A stretch of 64,000 nucleotides of DNA from Methanoregula sp. (GCA_026625165.1 CP112999.1:1488001-1552000), one strand, 5' to 3'. Counted from the first letter of the stretch, positions 1-8,369 are shown. Notes: generated by a model not told the origin, from the sequence alone. Numbers and translations are program-made.

Positions 1-605
1 TTCACGACCGCTGAATACTCCAGGGCGGTTTTTTTTATCCCTTCGGGTGTTTTCTGGCAACAGAGGGATGTATGCTGGTGCCCGCAGCACATGTGGACAA
101 GGCCGCGTGAGCGAAGCGCTAAAAACGCCATCTCGGGCGTGTAATGATAACCGGTAAAGAAATCTCCTGCCACACGATCGAGTCGCTGCCAGCACTTGAG
201 GTGAAGTGTGGATGAGTCAAGGTCCAGCGGCCCCCCATGTACAAAGAGCATATCGCTGCAAACCCATTCCATCGGGATCCCGGTAAAAATGGAGAGCAGG
301 GGCGACCCACGGATTTGTTCATGCCGGTAGGTGCTCGCTGCATCGCTCCCGCTCACCTGTATCCCATTCAGGAACGCATGGTCATGGTTGCCCATGATCG
401 ATACCAGCCGGAATTCTTTTGAGAGCGTGTGGATAATCTCAAGAGCTTCTCCGGGGTGATTACCACGGTGGAGAATATCTCCAAGGTTCACAACGCCATC
501 GATGGTGCCAAAGTGATTGGAGAACGCCGGTTTTTTGATCCACATACGAAGTGCTGCTATGGCAGATGCATCAGCGTGCACGTCAGAAAATACCACAATG
601 CCCAT
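1..605 (-). CDS. Calcineurin-like metallophosphoesterase (3' end cut by window edge)
   Basis: The reverse strand reads open from an ATG at 605 to the window edge, about 201 residues. The translation carries the ordered metal-binding motifs of calcineurin-like phosphoesterases: DVHAD near the start, NLGDILHRG, MGNHDH, FVHGG and CGHQH. These Asp, Asn and His residues would hold the dinuclear metal centre. Such enzymes hydrolyse phosphomono- or diesters, and the substrate cannot be read from the motifs. It is probably cytosolic because no signal peptide is seen. The C-terminus lies outside the window. No clear ribosome-binding site precedes the ATG. Confidence 0.85.
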   Translation of the reverse strand, partial: MGIVVFSDVHADASAIAALRMWIKKPAFSNHFGTIDGVVNLGDILHRGNHPGEALEIIHTLSKEFRLVSIMGNHDHAFLNGIQVSGSDAASTYRHEQIRGSPLLSIFTGIPMEWVCSDMLFVHGGPLDLDSSTLHLKCWQRLDRVAGDFFTGYHYTPEMAFLALRSRGLVHMCCGHQHTSLCCQKTPEGIKKTALEYSAVV

Positions 606-821
606 AACGGTTGATAATTCTTTGGCAGTGCATATTCATATAAACAAGGGATCCGGGATGTGAGACGGGACATCTGCCAATATCATTTTTTTTAAGACGG
701 TGCAAAACGGATATGTTCATAGCATATGGATTCAAATATTTACTGGAAATATCGATAAACACGGGTAAAAGAGAATATTAAAAATGGTTTATCTGGTGAT
801 GCACAAGGAGGATCAGATCCC

Positions 822-1295
822 ATGGAAGGATTTCTTCGCGATTATATCGAAAGAATAAAACCGGATTTTAAGAATATCTCCCCAAATGTTTCCCACGAGA
901 TTGCATCCGCTTTCCTCACATTCAAGTTCGGGCTCTACCAGAACACGATAAAGGAATGCAGGCTTGCACTTTCCCAGCTCCCCGATGAAGGGACATTTGG
1001 TGCTTTAAGAAAAGCCCTGCAGATTGTCCAGTTCAACGCAGAAAACCTTGAAAACGGATTGGTTATTGCTGACACCAGGTCATCTTTTTCCGACACCGAA
1101 AAAAAGATTTTGGCGATAAATCCTCCACGGGACAAAATCGAAGATCCCGCTTCGCTGGAACTGGACAACGCCCTTATCCTGATTTACGCCGTAGCAAAGA
1201 ACAATTCAACCGATGATGAACAAGCGCTGGACGAACACCAGAAATTTGTTGTAAAGATCCTTACTTCCTACAAATCAGCGCTTGGCATTGTATAG
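822..1295 (+). CDS. Hypothetical protein, 157 aa, mostly helical
   Basis: This is a free-standing gene with a strong Shine-Dalgarno AAGGAGG about 8 bases before the ATG, which supports both its reality and this start. I do not recognise the family. The product is acidic and has no membrane segment, signal peptide or cysteine motif. Its pattern looks helical, and the N-terminal half (SPNVSHEIASAFLTF, then a stretch around LYQNTIKECRLAL) could resemble a helical-repeat protein. It stands between the divergent phosphoesterase and a toxin-antitoxin operon on the other strand, so context gives no function. Confidence 0.7.
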   Translation: MEGFLRDYIERIKPDFKNISPNVSHEIASAFLTFKFGLYQNTIKECRLALSQLPDEGTFGALRKALQIVQFNAENLENGLVIADTRSSFSDTEKKILAINPPRDKIEDPASLELDNALILIYAVAKNNSTDDEQALDEHQKFVVKILTSYKSALGIV

Positions 1296-1511
1296 GCCCC
1301 TCGCATACTGGCTGGTATCGGCATCGGGGAAGGTGGCTTTCTTTCATCATCGGAATTTTTCTGCAGGCGACGCTGGTTGCGGTGATGTAGTGGAGCGGCA
1401 AGTGGAAGAAGGTGGTGCTGGGATGAGAAGACGGCACATAAGAACGAGGAATTCCGGAATTTTTTTGAATAGAGCAGTTGTCACAAATTATGTATCCATG
1501 ACCTGAGGAGA

Positions 1512-1787
1512 TCAATAATCCATGCCGGTCTTTTTTCTCCGGATCGAGATCACCTCAATGATCAGCCGGTTGTGGTGGATGAAGAACGTGACCCGGTAAT
1601 TGCCGGAGCGCATCCGGTACCGCGGAATATCTTTTAGCGAATCTTTGACTTTCCGGACATCGTACCGTTTGTAGTCAAGATTCTCTGCGAACCCTTCAAG
1701 GTCGTCCAGAACGCGGGCGATGAGTTCTTTTGGGATAATGGCGATCTGCTTCTCTACGCGGTGCGGGATCCGGATCTCGTACGGCAT
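1512..1787 (-). CDS. RelE/ParE-family toxin
   Basis: A 91-residue basic protein with the RelE/ParE toxin pattern: an N-terminal helix (PHRVEKQIAIIPKELIARVLDDLEGF), then the beta-sheet core PRYRMRSGNYRVTFFIHHNRLIIEVISIRRK. The RSGNYRV segment and C-terminal IRRK basic residues are typical of family members that cleave mRNA on the ribosome. Its ATG shares one base with the stop codon of the upstream antitoxin gene (TGATG), as expected for a co-translated pair. Whether it is RelE-like (ribonuclease) or ParE-like (gyrase inhibitor) cannot be settled here; RelE-like is more likely. Confidence 0.85.
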   Translation of the reverse strand: MPYEIRIPHRVEKQIAIIPKELIARVLDDLEGFAENLDYKRYDVRKVKDSLKDIPRYRMRSGNYRVTFFIHHNRLIIEVISIRRKKTGMDY

Positions 1788-2011
1788 CAGATCCCCAGCT
1801 CGTCCCTGACAGCCTTCAGCGACTTTACCCGCCCGGCCCTGATATCTTCCAGGCTTGCTTTCATGTCCTCGATCTCCTCATCGGACAGCGGCTCGTCGTC
1901 ATACGCCATCGTCACCAGTCGTCCGATCACATCCTCGTAACTTTCCTTTTTATGATGCTTCAGGTCGTCGAGGAGCTCCTTGGTCTGGTGCGAGATCCTG
2001 ATCGTGGTCAT
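1787..2011 (-). CDS. RelB-like antitoxin with ribbon-helix-helix type N-terminus
   Basis: A 74-residue acidic protein directly upstream of the toxin. The N-terminus MTTIRISHQTKELLDDLKHHKKESYEDVIGRLV fits archaeal ribbon-helix-helix antitoxins that bind their own operator, and the acidic C-terminal half would wrap the toxin. The open frame extends further upstream to 2098, but the extra residues are translated from an inverted repeat and look non-coding. The ATG at 2011 gives the usual family start, with 2020 as an alternative. No good Shine-Dalgarno is seen. It is probably self-regulated through the repeat at 2024-2058. Confidence 0.8.
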   Translation of the reverse strand: MTTIRISHQTKELLDDLKHHKKESYEDVIGRLVTMAYDDEPLSDEEIEDMKASLEDIRAGRVKSLKAVRDELGI

Positions 2012-2023
2012 GGCGGACATATA

Positions 2024-2058
2024 CAAATGTATACACAGGTATATGAGATATACATTTG
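2024..2058. promoter_or_regulatory. Inverted repeat upstream of toxin-antitoxin operon (candidate operator)
   Basis: CAAATGTATA (2024-2033) is matched by its exact reverse complement TATACATTTG (2049-2058). An inner pair GTATAT/ATATAC (2039-2044 and 2048-2053) lies within it. The element sits 13 bases upstream of the antitoxin ATG and is A/T-rich enough to contain the TATA box, so antitoxin binding here would block transcription. The autoregulation is inferred. Confidence 0.55.
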
Positions 2059-2161
2059 CGCCTTCACGTGAGTGCAGGTATTGCAGATCCCTAGACATCC
2101 GATCTCTCCGACGGTAACATCAGGGGATGATCTTCCTGCCGGGCGATTCTGTGCCCCTGAA

Positions 2162-2224
2162 CAAGTCTTATTCCGGAAAAACCAAGTCTTATTCGCTTGA
2201 AAACAGGTCTTTTTTCGCACTGTA
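2162..2224. repeat. Three tandem copies of a degenerate 21-base unit
   Basis: Units begin at 2162 (CAAGTCTTATTC), 2183 (CAAGTCTTATTC, identical over 12 bases) and 2204 (CAGGTCTTTTTTC, diverged). The period is exactly 21 bases, equal to two turns of the helix and also to seven codons. Confidence 0.65.
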
Positions 2225-2514
2225 CCGACGGTGTTCGAAAATGCTCTTTTAGGTCCTTTCCAGTGGCGGATCTGCGTTCAGGTTACCTATGGTATGGTTG
2301 AAACGGGAAAAACCCCACTTTTCACCCTGAAGTCCGGATTTTTCACCATCGGACACCGACGAGGATTTTTGGTATAAGTCAGGCAAGTGTCTGACAACCC
2401 ACACGTACGGGGAGCTATGAAAAGCCTGGGAGAGAGCAGTACTTTTCCGGCCGGCACTCTCCGACGGTGGCAAAATCCGGAGCGTGTCCCCGAGGTATCA
2501 TCCGTCCCCGGATT

Positions 2515-2548
2515 CCGGGCATAATTCGCAAAAAACCGGGCATAATTC
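2515..2548. repeat. Two copies of a 13-base direct repeat with 21-base period
   Basis: CCGGGCATAATTC occurs at 2515-2527 and again at 2536-2548. The 21-base spacing equals that of the tandem repeat at 2162-2224. Confidence 0.65.
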
Positions 2549-2795
2549 CCGCTTTTCCATCATTTCTCCGACGTAAAAATCAGGACGCAAATAGCGCTAA
2601 TTGCGGGCACGATCTCAGGCCGGATCGTATATTGGGATTGTGGAAGGCGAAAGATGATGCGTTTTAGGGTGTTATTGCTGTTGCACAGGAAATGAAGGTT
2701 GTTAATATGGAACTTCCATCAAAGCAGGAGAACTGAATTATTGTGCATACACGAATTTAATAAATTCTAAAAAAATGAGAGATCAGGAGTTGTTC

Positions 2796-3116
2796 TCATA
2801 GCGAATCGATGCTGATGCCTGAGAAGTCCTGTGCCATCTCTTTGATATCTTTGACCCCGAAAGCGGTCTGCACGGCGTTTATCTCCAGCTGAACCGCCAC
2901 ATCGCAGACATAATCGAGGATATCGACCGAGAGCTCTTTTTTGATCTTGCTCTTTTTAATCTGGTCGAGCAGGTGCGCCATCTTCTCCGGGCTTTCCATC
3001 CGGAGCTTGGCAAGGCTCATGACACACATGTAGATCCGGGTTAAGTTCCTGTCCGTACCGGTGATGGTGTCAAAGAAGTTCTTAATCACCTGCGCCTGGT
3101 ATATCTCTCCAGCCAT
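2796..3116 (-). CDS. Hypothetical protein, 106 aa, helical
   Basis: A single gene whose ATG at 3116 is preceded on its own strand by AGGAGGTGGGTA-type sequence, a strong ribosome-binding site. The product is soluble and helical, with a Lys-rich patch (DQIKKSKIKKELSVDIL) followed by an acidic C-terminus. It has one Cys in CVMSLAKL and one in YVCDVAV, but no metal motif. I do not recognise the family. Its neighbours, the toxin-antitoxin region and ychF, give no clue to its role. Confidence 0.7.
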   Translation of the reverse strand: MAGEIYQAQVIKNFFDTITGTDRNLTRIYMCVMSLAKLRMESPEKMAHLLDQIKKSKIKKELSVDILDYVCDVAVQLEINAVQTAFGVKDIKEMAQDFSGISIDSL

Positions 3117-3324
3117 TACCCACCTCCTACCTTGTCTTGAGGGTAATTTCTTTGTTATTAATCATCTGCTTAAAAGGCTTCCGGTAAAAACGGGGTTTGA
3201 ACGGGAAAAACTGCAAAATTTTGGGATTTTTTTAAAGAACGCGGCGGATTTGTCAGACAAACGGATGACGATCGTCAGACTGCACCCGAAACCCGCCGCA
3301 CCAGTATCGCTTGCGGCAAATGGT

Positions 3325-4494
3325 CTATTTCGCCGCGCTCACGATCTTGATAATGTCACCGTCTTTTAACGGGTGACTCTCCTTGATCCGCATCTTTGTC
3401 TTCGCATCGATCGCGTACAGGAATCCCTTGCCGATATCCGTGTGCACCTGGTATGCAAGATCATGTGGCGTGGAACCTCTGCGCATCAGGAAGGCATCCG
3501 GCAGTACATCCCCCTGCTTGTTGCAGAAATGGTTCTCATCCTCCACCGGGTAAACGACAATCATATCGAGGAGTTCGAAAACAGCACGGTTGATCGCCTG
3601 CTGGACACCGGTGCCTTTGCACTGTTTCATTACTTCCGCAATCTTTACTAGACCGGCTTTCTGGGCAGGAGAGAGCGAAGCTTCATTGGCAACCTTGAAC
3701 TGCTCATCGCCCGGCAGGTACTGTATCACATGGGCAGCCGCCGCATTGCGCAGCGCCAGCTCTGATGCCGCGCTGGCAAACGCAACCTTCTGTGCGGCAA
3801 GTTTTATGCGCAAAGATTCAGGCGCCTCATCAAACTTGTTACCCACGACCAGCATGGGTTTTGAGATCTTCACGATCTCTGCACAAAGCGGGACGAGATC
3901 TTCAATCGTCGCATGTACAAGATCAAGTTTGAGCTTCAGTTCCACGTCACGCACATCCTCGGTCGTGATACCAAGGCCGGTGAACGTCTCGGCAATGCCC
4001 TGCTCTATCGCGGCACCCTTCCCCTGCGACTGGCGGTTGATCCGGGTCCAGTGCTTGTCGAGGATCCCGTGGACCCACATCGTCATCTCAAACAGGAGGA
4101 ATTTGACATCCACTTCCGGATCATGGTTGCCGACACCCACGGGATTTCCTTCGCTGTCCGTCCCGCCGCTTGCATCGATGATGTGCAGGACTGCATTTGC
4201 CTGCCGGAGGCTGTCGAGGAACTGGTTGCCAAGCCCCTTGCCCTTGTGTGCGTCAGGCACGAGCCCGGCAACATCGATAAGGTTGACAGCAACGAACCGG
4301 TTGCCATCTGTGCAGTGCCTGCACTTGACCTTCAGGTCAGCACAGGCACACTTCGTCCGTATATAGGCAACGCCAAAATTCGGGTTGATGGTAGTGAAAG
4401 GGTAGTTGGCAATCTCGGCATGTGCCATTGTGGCAGCCTTGAAAAAGGTCGATTTTCCGCAGTTGGGTTTTCCTGCAAGCGCTAAAGTAATCAT
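3325..4494 (-). CDS. ychF: YchF/OLA1-family translation-associated GTPase/ATPase with TGS domain
   Basis: A 389-residue P-loop NTPase of the Obg-related YchF family. Visible motifs are G1 GKPNCGKST at residues 8-16, a switch threonine in NYPFTTINPNFG, G3 DVAGLVPDAHKGKGLG, and G4 variant GNKFD. The variant G4 fits the known ATP preference of this family. A cysteine cluster TKCACADLKVKCRHC follows switch I, as in archaeal members. The C-terminal about 70 residues, starting near VVYPVEDENH, form the TGS domain. The family binds ribosomes and acts in translation and stress responses. It is divergently transcribed from the gene at 4588. Confidence 0.95.
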   Translation of the reverse strand: MITLALAGKPNCGKSTFFKAATMAHAEIANYPFTTINPNFGVAYIRTKCACADLKVKCRHCTDGNRFVAVNLIDVAGLVPDAHKGKGLGNQFLDSLRQANAVLHIIDASGGTDSEGNPVGVGNHDPEVDVKFLLFEMTMWVHGILDKHWTRINRQSQGKGAAIEQGIAETFTGLGITTEDVRDVELKLKLDLVHATIEDLVPLCAEIVKISKPMLVVGNKFDEAPESLRIKLAAQKVAFASAASELALRNAAAAHVIQYLPGDEQFKVANEASLSPAQKAGLVKIAEVMKQCKGTGVQQAINRAVFELLDMIVVYPVEDENHFCNKQGDVLPDAFLMRRGSTPHDLAYQVHTDIGKGFLYAIDAKTKMRIKESHPLKDGDIIKIVSAAK

Positions 4495-4587
4495 TGATCT
4501 TCCCTCTTTTGATATTTACTATGGGATACCGGAAACATGCAATGCAATCTGACAAAGCTTTTCTTGCCTGTTTATTAAAATGTAAGT

Positions 4588-5178
4588 ATGGCGTTTGTTC
4601 AAAAATCAATATTTTATTTTGATAACCCCGGGGAATCAAATACCGATAACGCAATCCGTTTCGCTATAAAGCGTGCAAATGAACTGGCAATTAAAAAAAT
4701 TGTTGTCGCGAGCACATCCGGTTCAACCGCAAAAAAATGTCATGAGGCGCTGAAAGGGACGGGACTCGATCTTATCGTAGTAACCCACGTCGTGGGATTT
4801 TCCAAACCCGGTGAATGGGAGTTTGATGCAGCGTCAGCCGTCCAACTAAGGAAGGAAGGTGTTGTAATTGTCACTGGTACTCATGCATTGTCCGGCCTTG
4901 AACGGGTAATATCGAGGTCACCGAGGATAGGGGGGGGTTCGCGCACTGAAGCGATCGCCGAAGCACTCCGCCGCGTGGTCGCTGTCGGGTTGAAAGTTGC
5001 GGTGGAATGCGTCCTTATCGCCGCAGATAATGGAGCTGTTGATGTACATGAGGAAGTAATCGCATTAGGGGGGACGAACAGCGGTGCGGACACGGTCTGT
5101 GTCATCCGTCCTGCACATACAGCAAACTTCTTTGACCTCCAGGTACGGGAGATCGTTGCCATGCCACGGGTTCGCTGA
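4588..5178 (+). CDS. Pyruvate-kinase C-terminal-like (alpha/beta domain) protein
   Basis: A 196-residue protein made only of the alpha/beta domain that follows the catalytic barrel in pyruvate kinase. Motifs include IKKIVVASTSGSTA near residue 36, then VVTHVVGFSKPGEWEF, and the C-terminal GGTNSGADTVCVIRPAHT. There is no barrel, so it cannot be a pyruvate kinase by itself. Stand-alone copies are widespread in methanogens and lack an established function. The next gene starts two bases after its stop, so the two form an operon. Confidence 0.75.
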   Translation: MAFVQKSIFYFDNPGESNTDNAIRFAIKRANELAIKKIVVASTSGSTAKKCHEALKGTGLDLIVVTHVVGFSKPGEWEFDAASAVQLRKEGVVIVTGTHALSGLERVISRSPRIGGGSRTEAIAEALRRVVAVGLKVAVECVLIAADNGAVDVHEEVIALGGTNSGADTVCVIRPAHTANFFDLQVREIVAMPRVR

Positions 5179-5180
5179 TC

Positions 5181-6020
5181 ATGTCACTTGCCGCACTCAA
5201 AGATACTGTCGATCTTCTCACAAGGGTACCAGTCCTTTGGATCCCGGGGTTTGTCTGTGGGATCCTTGCTGCCTGCCTCTGGCTGGTTCTGAATATATCC
5301 GGCGCTTTTTTGGCCGGACGACTCCTTGTCATTTTTCCTCTGGTTTGCCTGTTTTTCATCATCGGTATGCTTTCTGCAGTTCACAAGAGAGGGGCTACGT
5401 TTAAGGAAATGCTTGCCGATGGCACCGGCTATTATTTCCGGGTGCTCCTTCCCACGCTGGTGATTGTGTTTGGCATTGTCCTTGTTTTTATCATGGTGAT
5501 CCTCACCCTCACCCTGTTCGGTCTTAAGCCGGACGCAGGACTGCTCACGTTTCTGGTCTTTGGCGTCGTACTCCCGACCGTCATCCTCACCTTATTTTAT
5601 GACACAGCCGTAATTTTTGAGGGAAAAAAGGTGTTTGAATCTCTTGAGCGGAGCATTGAAGTTGTGACGGCTAACCTTGGAGATGTGATCCTTTTTATGA
5701 GCGGTTGTCTGCTGATCTTCTGTTCCATAAGCTTCGGCATGATGGTTTTATGGACTTCATTTCTTGCTGACCGTCTCGAGCCTATAAGCCGGTTTAATGA
5801 GACTCAACTCCAGTCGTTTACATCGGACCAGTTCATTGTTATGATCGGGCAGGATGGCATCTGGATCACCGCGCTTGTTATCTTTTGCTATATGACGCTA
5901 CTTATTCCTGTCCTGTACACGTACAAAGCCTGTTTCTACCGGCTGGTTTCAGGAAAAATTGCACAAGTCCAGCAGCAGGTTGGTGAGTTTGACAGCAAGG
6001 GACGCTGGTACAAGTACTGA
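5181..6020 (+). CDS. Multi-pass membrane protein, 279 aa, function unknown
   Basis: The ATG follows the previous stop by two bases, indicating translational coupling. Six hydrophobic segments can be read, roughly residues 17-36, 45-63, 90-113, 120-142, 165-190 and 225-248. The C-terminal tail is soluble and ends QQQVGEFDSKGRWYKY. The pattern resembles uncharacterised archaeal integral membrane proteins of the glycerophosphoryl-diesterase membrane-domain type, but no catalytic motif is seen. A T-rich stretch beginning 11 bases after the stop probably ends the operon. Confidence 0.75.
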   Translation: MSLAALKDTVDLLTRVPVLWIPGFVCGILAACLWLVLNISGAFLAGRLLVIFPLVCLFFIIGMLSAVHKRGATFKEMLADGTGYYFRVLLPTLVIVFGIVLVFIMVILTLTLFGLKPDAGLLTFLVFGVVLPTVILTLFYDTAVIFEGKKVFESLERSIEVVTANLGDVILFMSGCLLIFCSISFGMMVLWTSFLADRLEPISRFNETQLQSFTSDQFIVMIGQDGIWITALVIFCYMTLLIPVLYTYKACFYRLVSGKIAQVQQQVGEFDSKGRWYKY

Positions 6021-6030
6021 GACCCGCATC

Positions 6031-6054
6031 AGAATTTTTTTATATTTTTTTTGG
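6031..6054 (+). terminator. Poly-T transcription terminator
   Basis: Two T-tracts (seven and eight T residues separated by ATA) begin 11 bases after the stop of the membrane protein gene. This is the usual form of archaeal intrinsic termination. Confidence 0.6.
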
Positions 6055-6471
6055 TGAACCGGCTTTTCAAAGGGACGACCACACATCCGGCCTATGAATC
6101 GTTTACATGCAAGACGAGCCGGCCGGACCTTTTTTAGGATCCGTCAGCATTGGAACATGATTCGCCGTGACAGGACCAGTTCCTGTAACCGATTGACATC
6201 GAAAATATTTTTGCTGTGCAATTTATCGGGGGCAATGTAACTCAAAGACATCCCGACAGATGTCTTCTCGTGCTCCTTTACAGTCGCATCTCGAAGATGT
6301 CTTGAAAGCAGGATTTCTTCTCAAATCTATCGTTCTTTTGGAGAGCAGACATGCCGGAACCATTCTGATGGTTTCTCCAATCAATCCTCCCTCTGCAACG
6401 ATTGACTCCCCAAGGAACGTAAAAAAAGGTGGTTTTCCAGAGCCAAAACAGGAAAAAAGGGTATAGATTGA
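6055..6471. other. Intergenic region between convergent genes
   Basis: About 420 bases contain no gene I can support. One hairpin is visible: AAGACAT (6245-6251) pairs with ATGTCTT (6260-6266), and AGATGTCTT recurs about 40 bases later. A 68-codon open frame at 6260-6466 starts inside the hairpin and has no ribosome-binding site, so I treat it as chance. Confidence 0.4.
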
Positions 6472-7329
6472 TTAATGCACTGAAGGCTGAACATTCGTGC
6501 CGTCCGAAAGCGGGACAAACGCCGGCAGCCGGATTCCCACCCGCTGGAATTCTGCCAGTGCCCTCCGGGTGACTTCGGACTTGAATTCGAACTCGAGGCG
6601 CAGGTCGTTGACATATCCCTTTGCACGGACGCGCTTGTAGAACGGGAAGTCTTCGAGCAGGACGGTAAACGGGTATTTTTTCGAGATGATCACGTACTTC
6701 GAGGTAACCAGAGCCTCTTTTACGATCTTCATTGCCTTGTCTGCGTCGGAATCCGGGTGGATGAAGAGATCGATCACGATCATCATGGCAAGGTCACCGG
6801 CATTGCCGCTTGTTACCGGCAGGCTGAAGATCGAGAAGTTCGGCACCGATACAAGTTCATCTGCAGGGGTCTGGATACGGGTAGCTCGGATGCCGATGTC
6901 CTTTACTTCCCCGTACTTGTCGCCAATCGTTACCTTGTCGCCGATCTGGTACGGCTTTTCAATGATGATCACGATGCCCCCCACGATATCGGCAAAGAGG
7001 TCTTTCATGCCAAACCCGATGGCAGCACCAAAGAGCCCCGAGAATGCGATCATCTGGGTCAGCGAAGGTTCGATGAGGGCGATGGTAATGTAATAGAGCG
7101 CAACCGCGTAGACGAGGAGCTTTAAGAGGGGGATGATCATCGTGACAGATGTCCGGTACCAGCCGATCCACTCCGAGACCCGGACGAGGATGAAACTGAG
7201 CAGGTACGAAAGGACATAGGCTAAAACAATCACAAAGATGATATACAGCACCACGTTTGCATCAAGGGTTTTTAATGGGAGTTCTGCCGTAACATCTGCC
7301 GTAACATTGGGAAGAAGGGAAACAGCCAT
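6472..7329 (-). CDS. MscS-family mechanosensitive channel (coupled to AAA-like protein)
   Basis: A small-conductance mechanosensitive channel that would release solutes on hypo-osmotic shock. The N-terminal part holds two or three membrane helices. The pore-lining helix is the small-residue-rich GLFGAAIGFGMKDLFADIVGG. The beta domain follows with IIIEKPYQIGDKVTIGDKYGEVKDIGIRATRIQTPADELVSVPN, the classic MscS signature. The ATG at 7329 lies two bases after the stop of the upstream gene and is preceded by GGTGA. A GTG nine bases earlier is an alternative. The coupling to the AAA-like gene suggests a joint role. Confidence 0.9.
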   Translation of the reverse strand: MAVSLLPNVTADVTAELPLKTLDANVVLYIIFVIVLAYVLSYLLSFILVRVSEWIGWYRTSVTMIIPLLKLLVYAVALYYITIALIEPSLTQMIAFSGLFGAAIGFGMKDLFADIVGGIVIIIEKPYQIGDKVTIGDKYGEVKDIGIRATRIQTPADELVSVPNFSIFSLPVTSGNAGDLAMMIVIDLFIHPDSDADKAMKIVKEALVTSKYVIISKKYPFTVLLEDFPFYKRVRAKGYVNDLRLEFEFKSEVTRRALAEFQRVGIRLPAFVPLSDGTNVQPSVH

Positions 7330-7331
7330 GG

Positions 7332-8369
7332 TCACCACAACCGCCGCGTTTTCTTAAGATACTCCGTCACCGGTGCAAGCGCAAACGGTGCGATGCTGTA
7401 ATAGCCTGAGCTGTCGCTGACAAGGCCCTGCTGGACAAGGCGGTAGAGCACCCGCTCGATATCCATGTCGGATCCGGCAATTGCTGAAAGGTCCTTTGCA
7501 TGCAGGGATTCCATGGACAGGATGATGGACAGGATAAATGATTCATTCGTGTCAAGGGTGATGGAATACGAATTCTCGGTGATTGCACTCAGGGATATTG
7601 CATTATCTTTCAGGCTCCTGTCCCAGAGCTGGATCGCGACACCGGGATTTCCCTGTGCGATCCGGTTGATCTTTTCAAAGATAATGTCCTCCAGGGAAAT
7701 CTGTACGCGTTTTTTCCGGGACAGCCCATGAAACATCACTGTAAAATTCAGCTTTATCCACGGAACTGAAATTTCGGTCGCAGTCAGCGGCAGCCGCACG
7801 GTCCGGTGGATCACGGAGAAAAACATCGATCCCTCGGCAGTCCCCTCGTCCACAAAACGGATCTCCCCGGGCTTATATCGTGACAGGATCACCTGCTTGA
7901 GAACCGGCGTGTCCACCCGGGGCAGGGCAACGATGGTGGGGAAGTAAGCATCGATATTCATGACAGAGGAGAGGTACTGCCAGCTGTGGGTGTTCCATGT
8001 CGTTATGAAGAGCTTTTTTGAGGTGATCTGCGTGCGCAGGAATGCATCGAGGACATCAAAACCTCCGATCTTCCGTGTCGCGATAAACTGGCAGTTGTCG
8101 ATCAGGATGATGTCACAGGACAGGAGGGAAAAATCCGGGAGAGCAGTCTGTTTTATGACAAATTCGAGCGGCAGGTAATGCACCCTGTCGCCATAGAGAC
8201 GCCGGATCTCGGCAACGATCGTCGTGCGGCCACCCATCGGTTCTGCAATGATGGCAATATGGGACGGTGCACCGGACCCGAACCGTTCGACGGCCCCGGT
8301 GATCTCTTTTAATTCCCGCTCATAACCGATGACGGAGCTCTGGGAAAAAATATCCTCCTCGCCTGACAT
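7332..8369 (-). CDS. AAA/STAND-like P-loop protein with altered Walker A and C-terminal winged helix
   Basis: A 345-residue protein. The N-terminal VIGYERELKEI motif is typical of archaeal AAA_16/Cdc6-like ATPases. The Walker A position reads AEPMGGRTT (about residues 42-50): the invariant Lys is Arg and the first Gly is Ala. A Walker B strand IILIDN follows near residue 92. The C-terminal 70 residues (SILSMESLHAKDLSAIAGSDMDIERVLYRLVQQGLVSDSSGYYSI) look like a winged helix. It may bind nucleotide without normal hydrolysis. The gene directly precedes an mscS with a two-base gap. ATG 8369 was chosen over GTG 8375 because GGGTGG precedes it. Confidence 0.7.
   Translation of the reverse strand: MSGEEDIFSQSSVIGYERELKEITGAVERFGSGAPSHIAIIAEPMGGRTTIVAEIRRLYGDRVHYLPLEFVIKQTALPDFSLLSCDIILIDNCQFIATRKIGGFDVLDAFLRTQITSKKLFITTWNTHSWQYLSSVMNIDAYFPTIVALPRVDTPVLKQVILSRYKPGEIRFVDEGTAEGSMFFSVIHRTVRLPLTATEISVPWIKLNFTVMFHGLSRKKRVQISLEDIIFEKINRIAQGNPGVAIQLWDRSLKDNAISLSAITENSYSITLDTNESFILSIILSMESLHAKDLSAIAGSDMDIERVLYRLVQQGLVSDSSGYYSIAPFALAPVTEYLKKTRRLW

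Larger units (their letters stand above)
2099..2795. other. Repeat-rich region without a convincing gene
   Basis: About 700 bases lie between the toxin-antitoxin operon and the next gene. The open frames here have no ribosome-binding sites and low-complexity translations. The stretch contains a three-copy degenerate 21-base tandem repeat (2162-2224), a 13-base direct repeat with the same 21-base period (2515-2548), and several copies of TCCGACGGT-like words. It may be remnants of a mobile element or a noncoding regulatory or RNA-encoding stretch; nothing decides. Confidence 0.5.

Noticed and set aside
822-1295. Assignment of the 157-residue protein to a chemotaxis or HEPN family
   Set aside because: The helical look alone is not enough; the characteristic R-x4-6-H motif of HEPN proteins is not present.
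2467-2667. Open frame of 66 codons in the repeat-rich stretch
   Set aside because: It has no ribosome-binding site, and its repeated Gly-Ile-Ile and Pro-rich translation comes from the 13-base direct repeat. It resembles no protein.
3590-4366. Long open frame (258 codons) antisense to ychF
   Set aside because: It is the shadow of the ychF coding strand; its Ser/Arg/Thr-rich translation is that expected of an antisense frame, and there is no ribosome-binding site.
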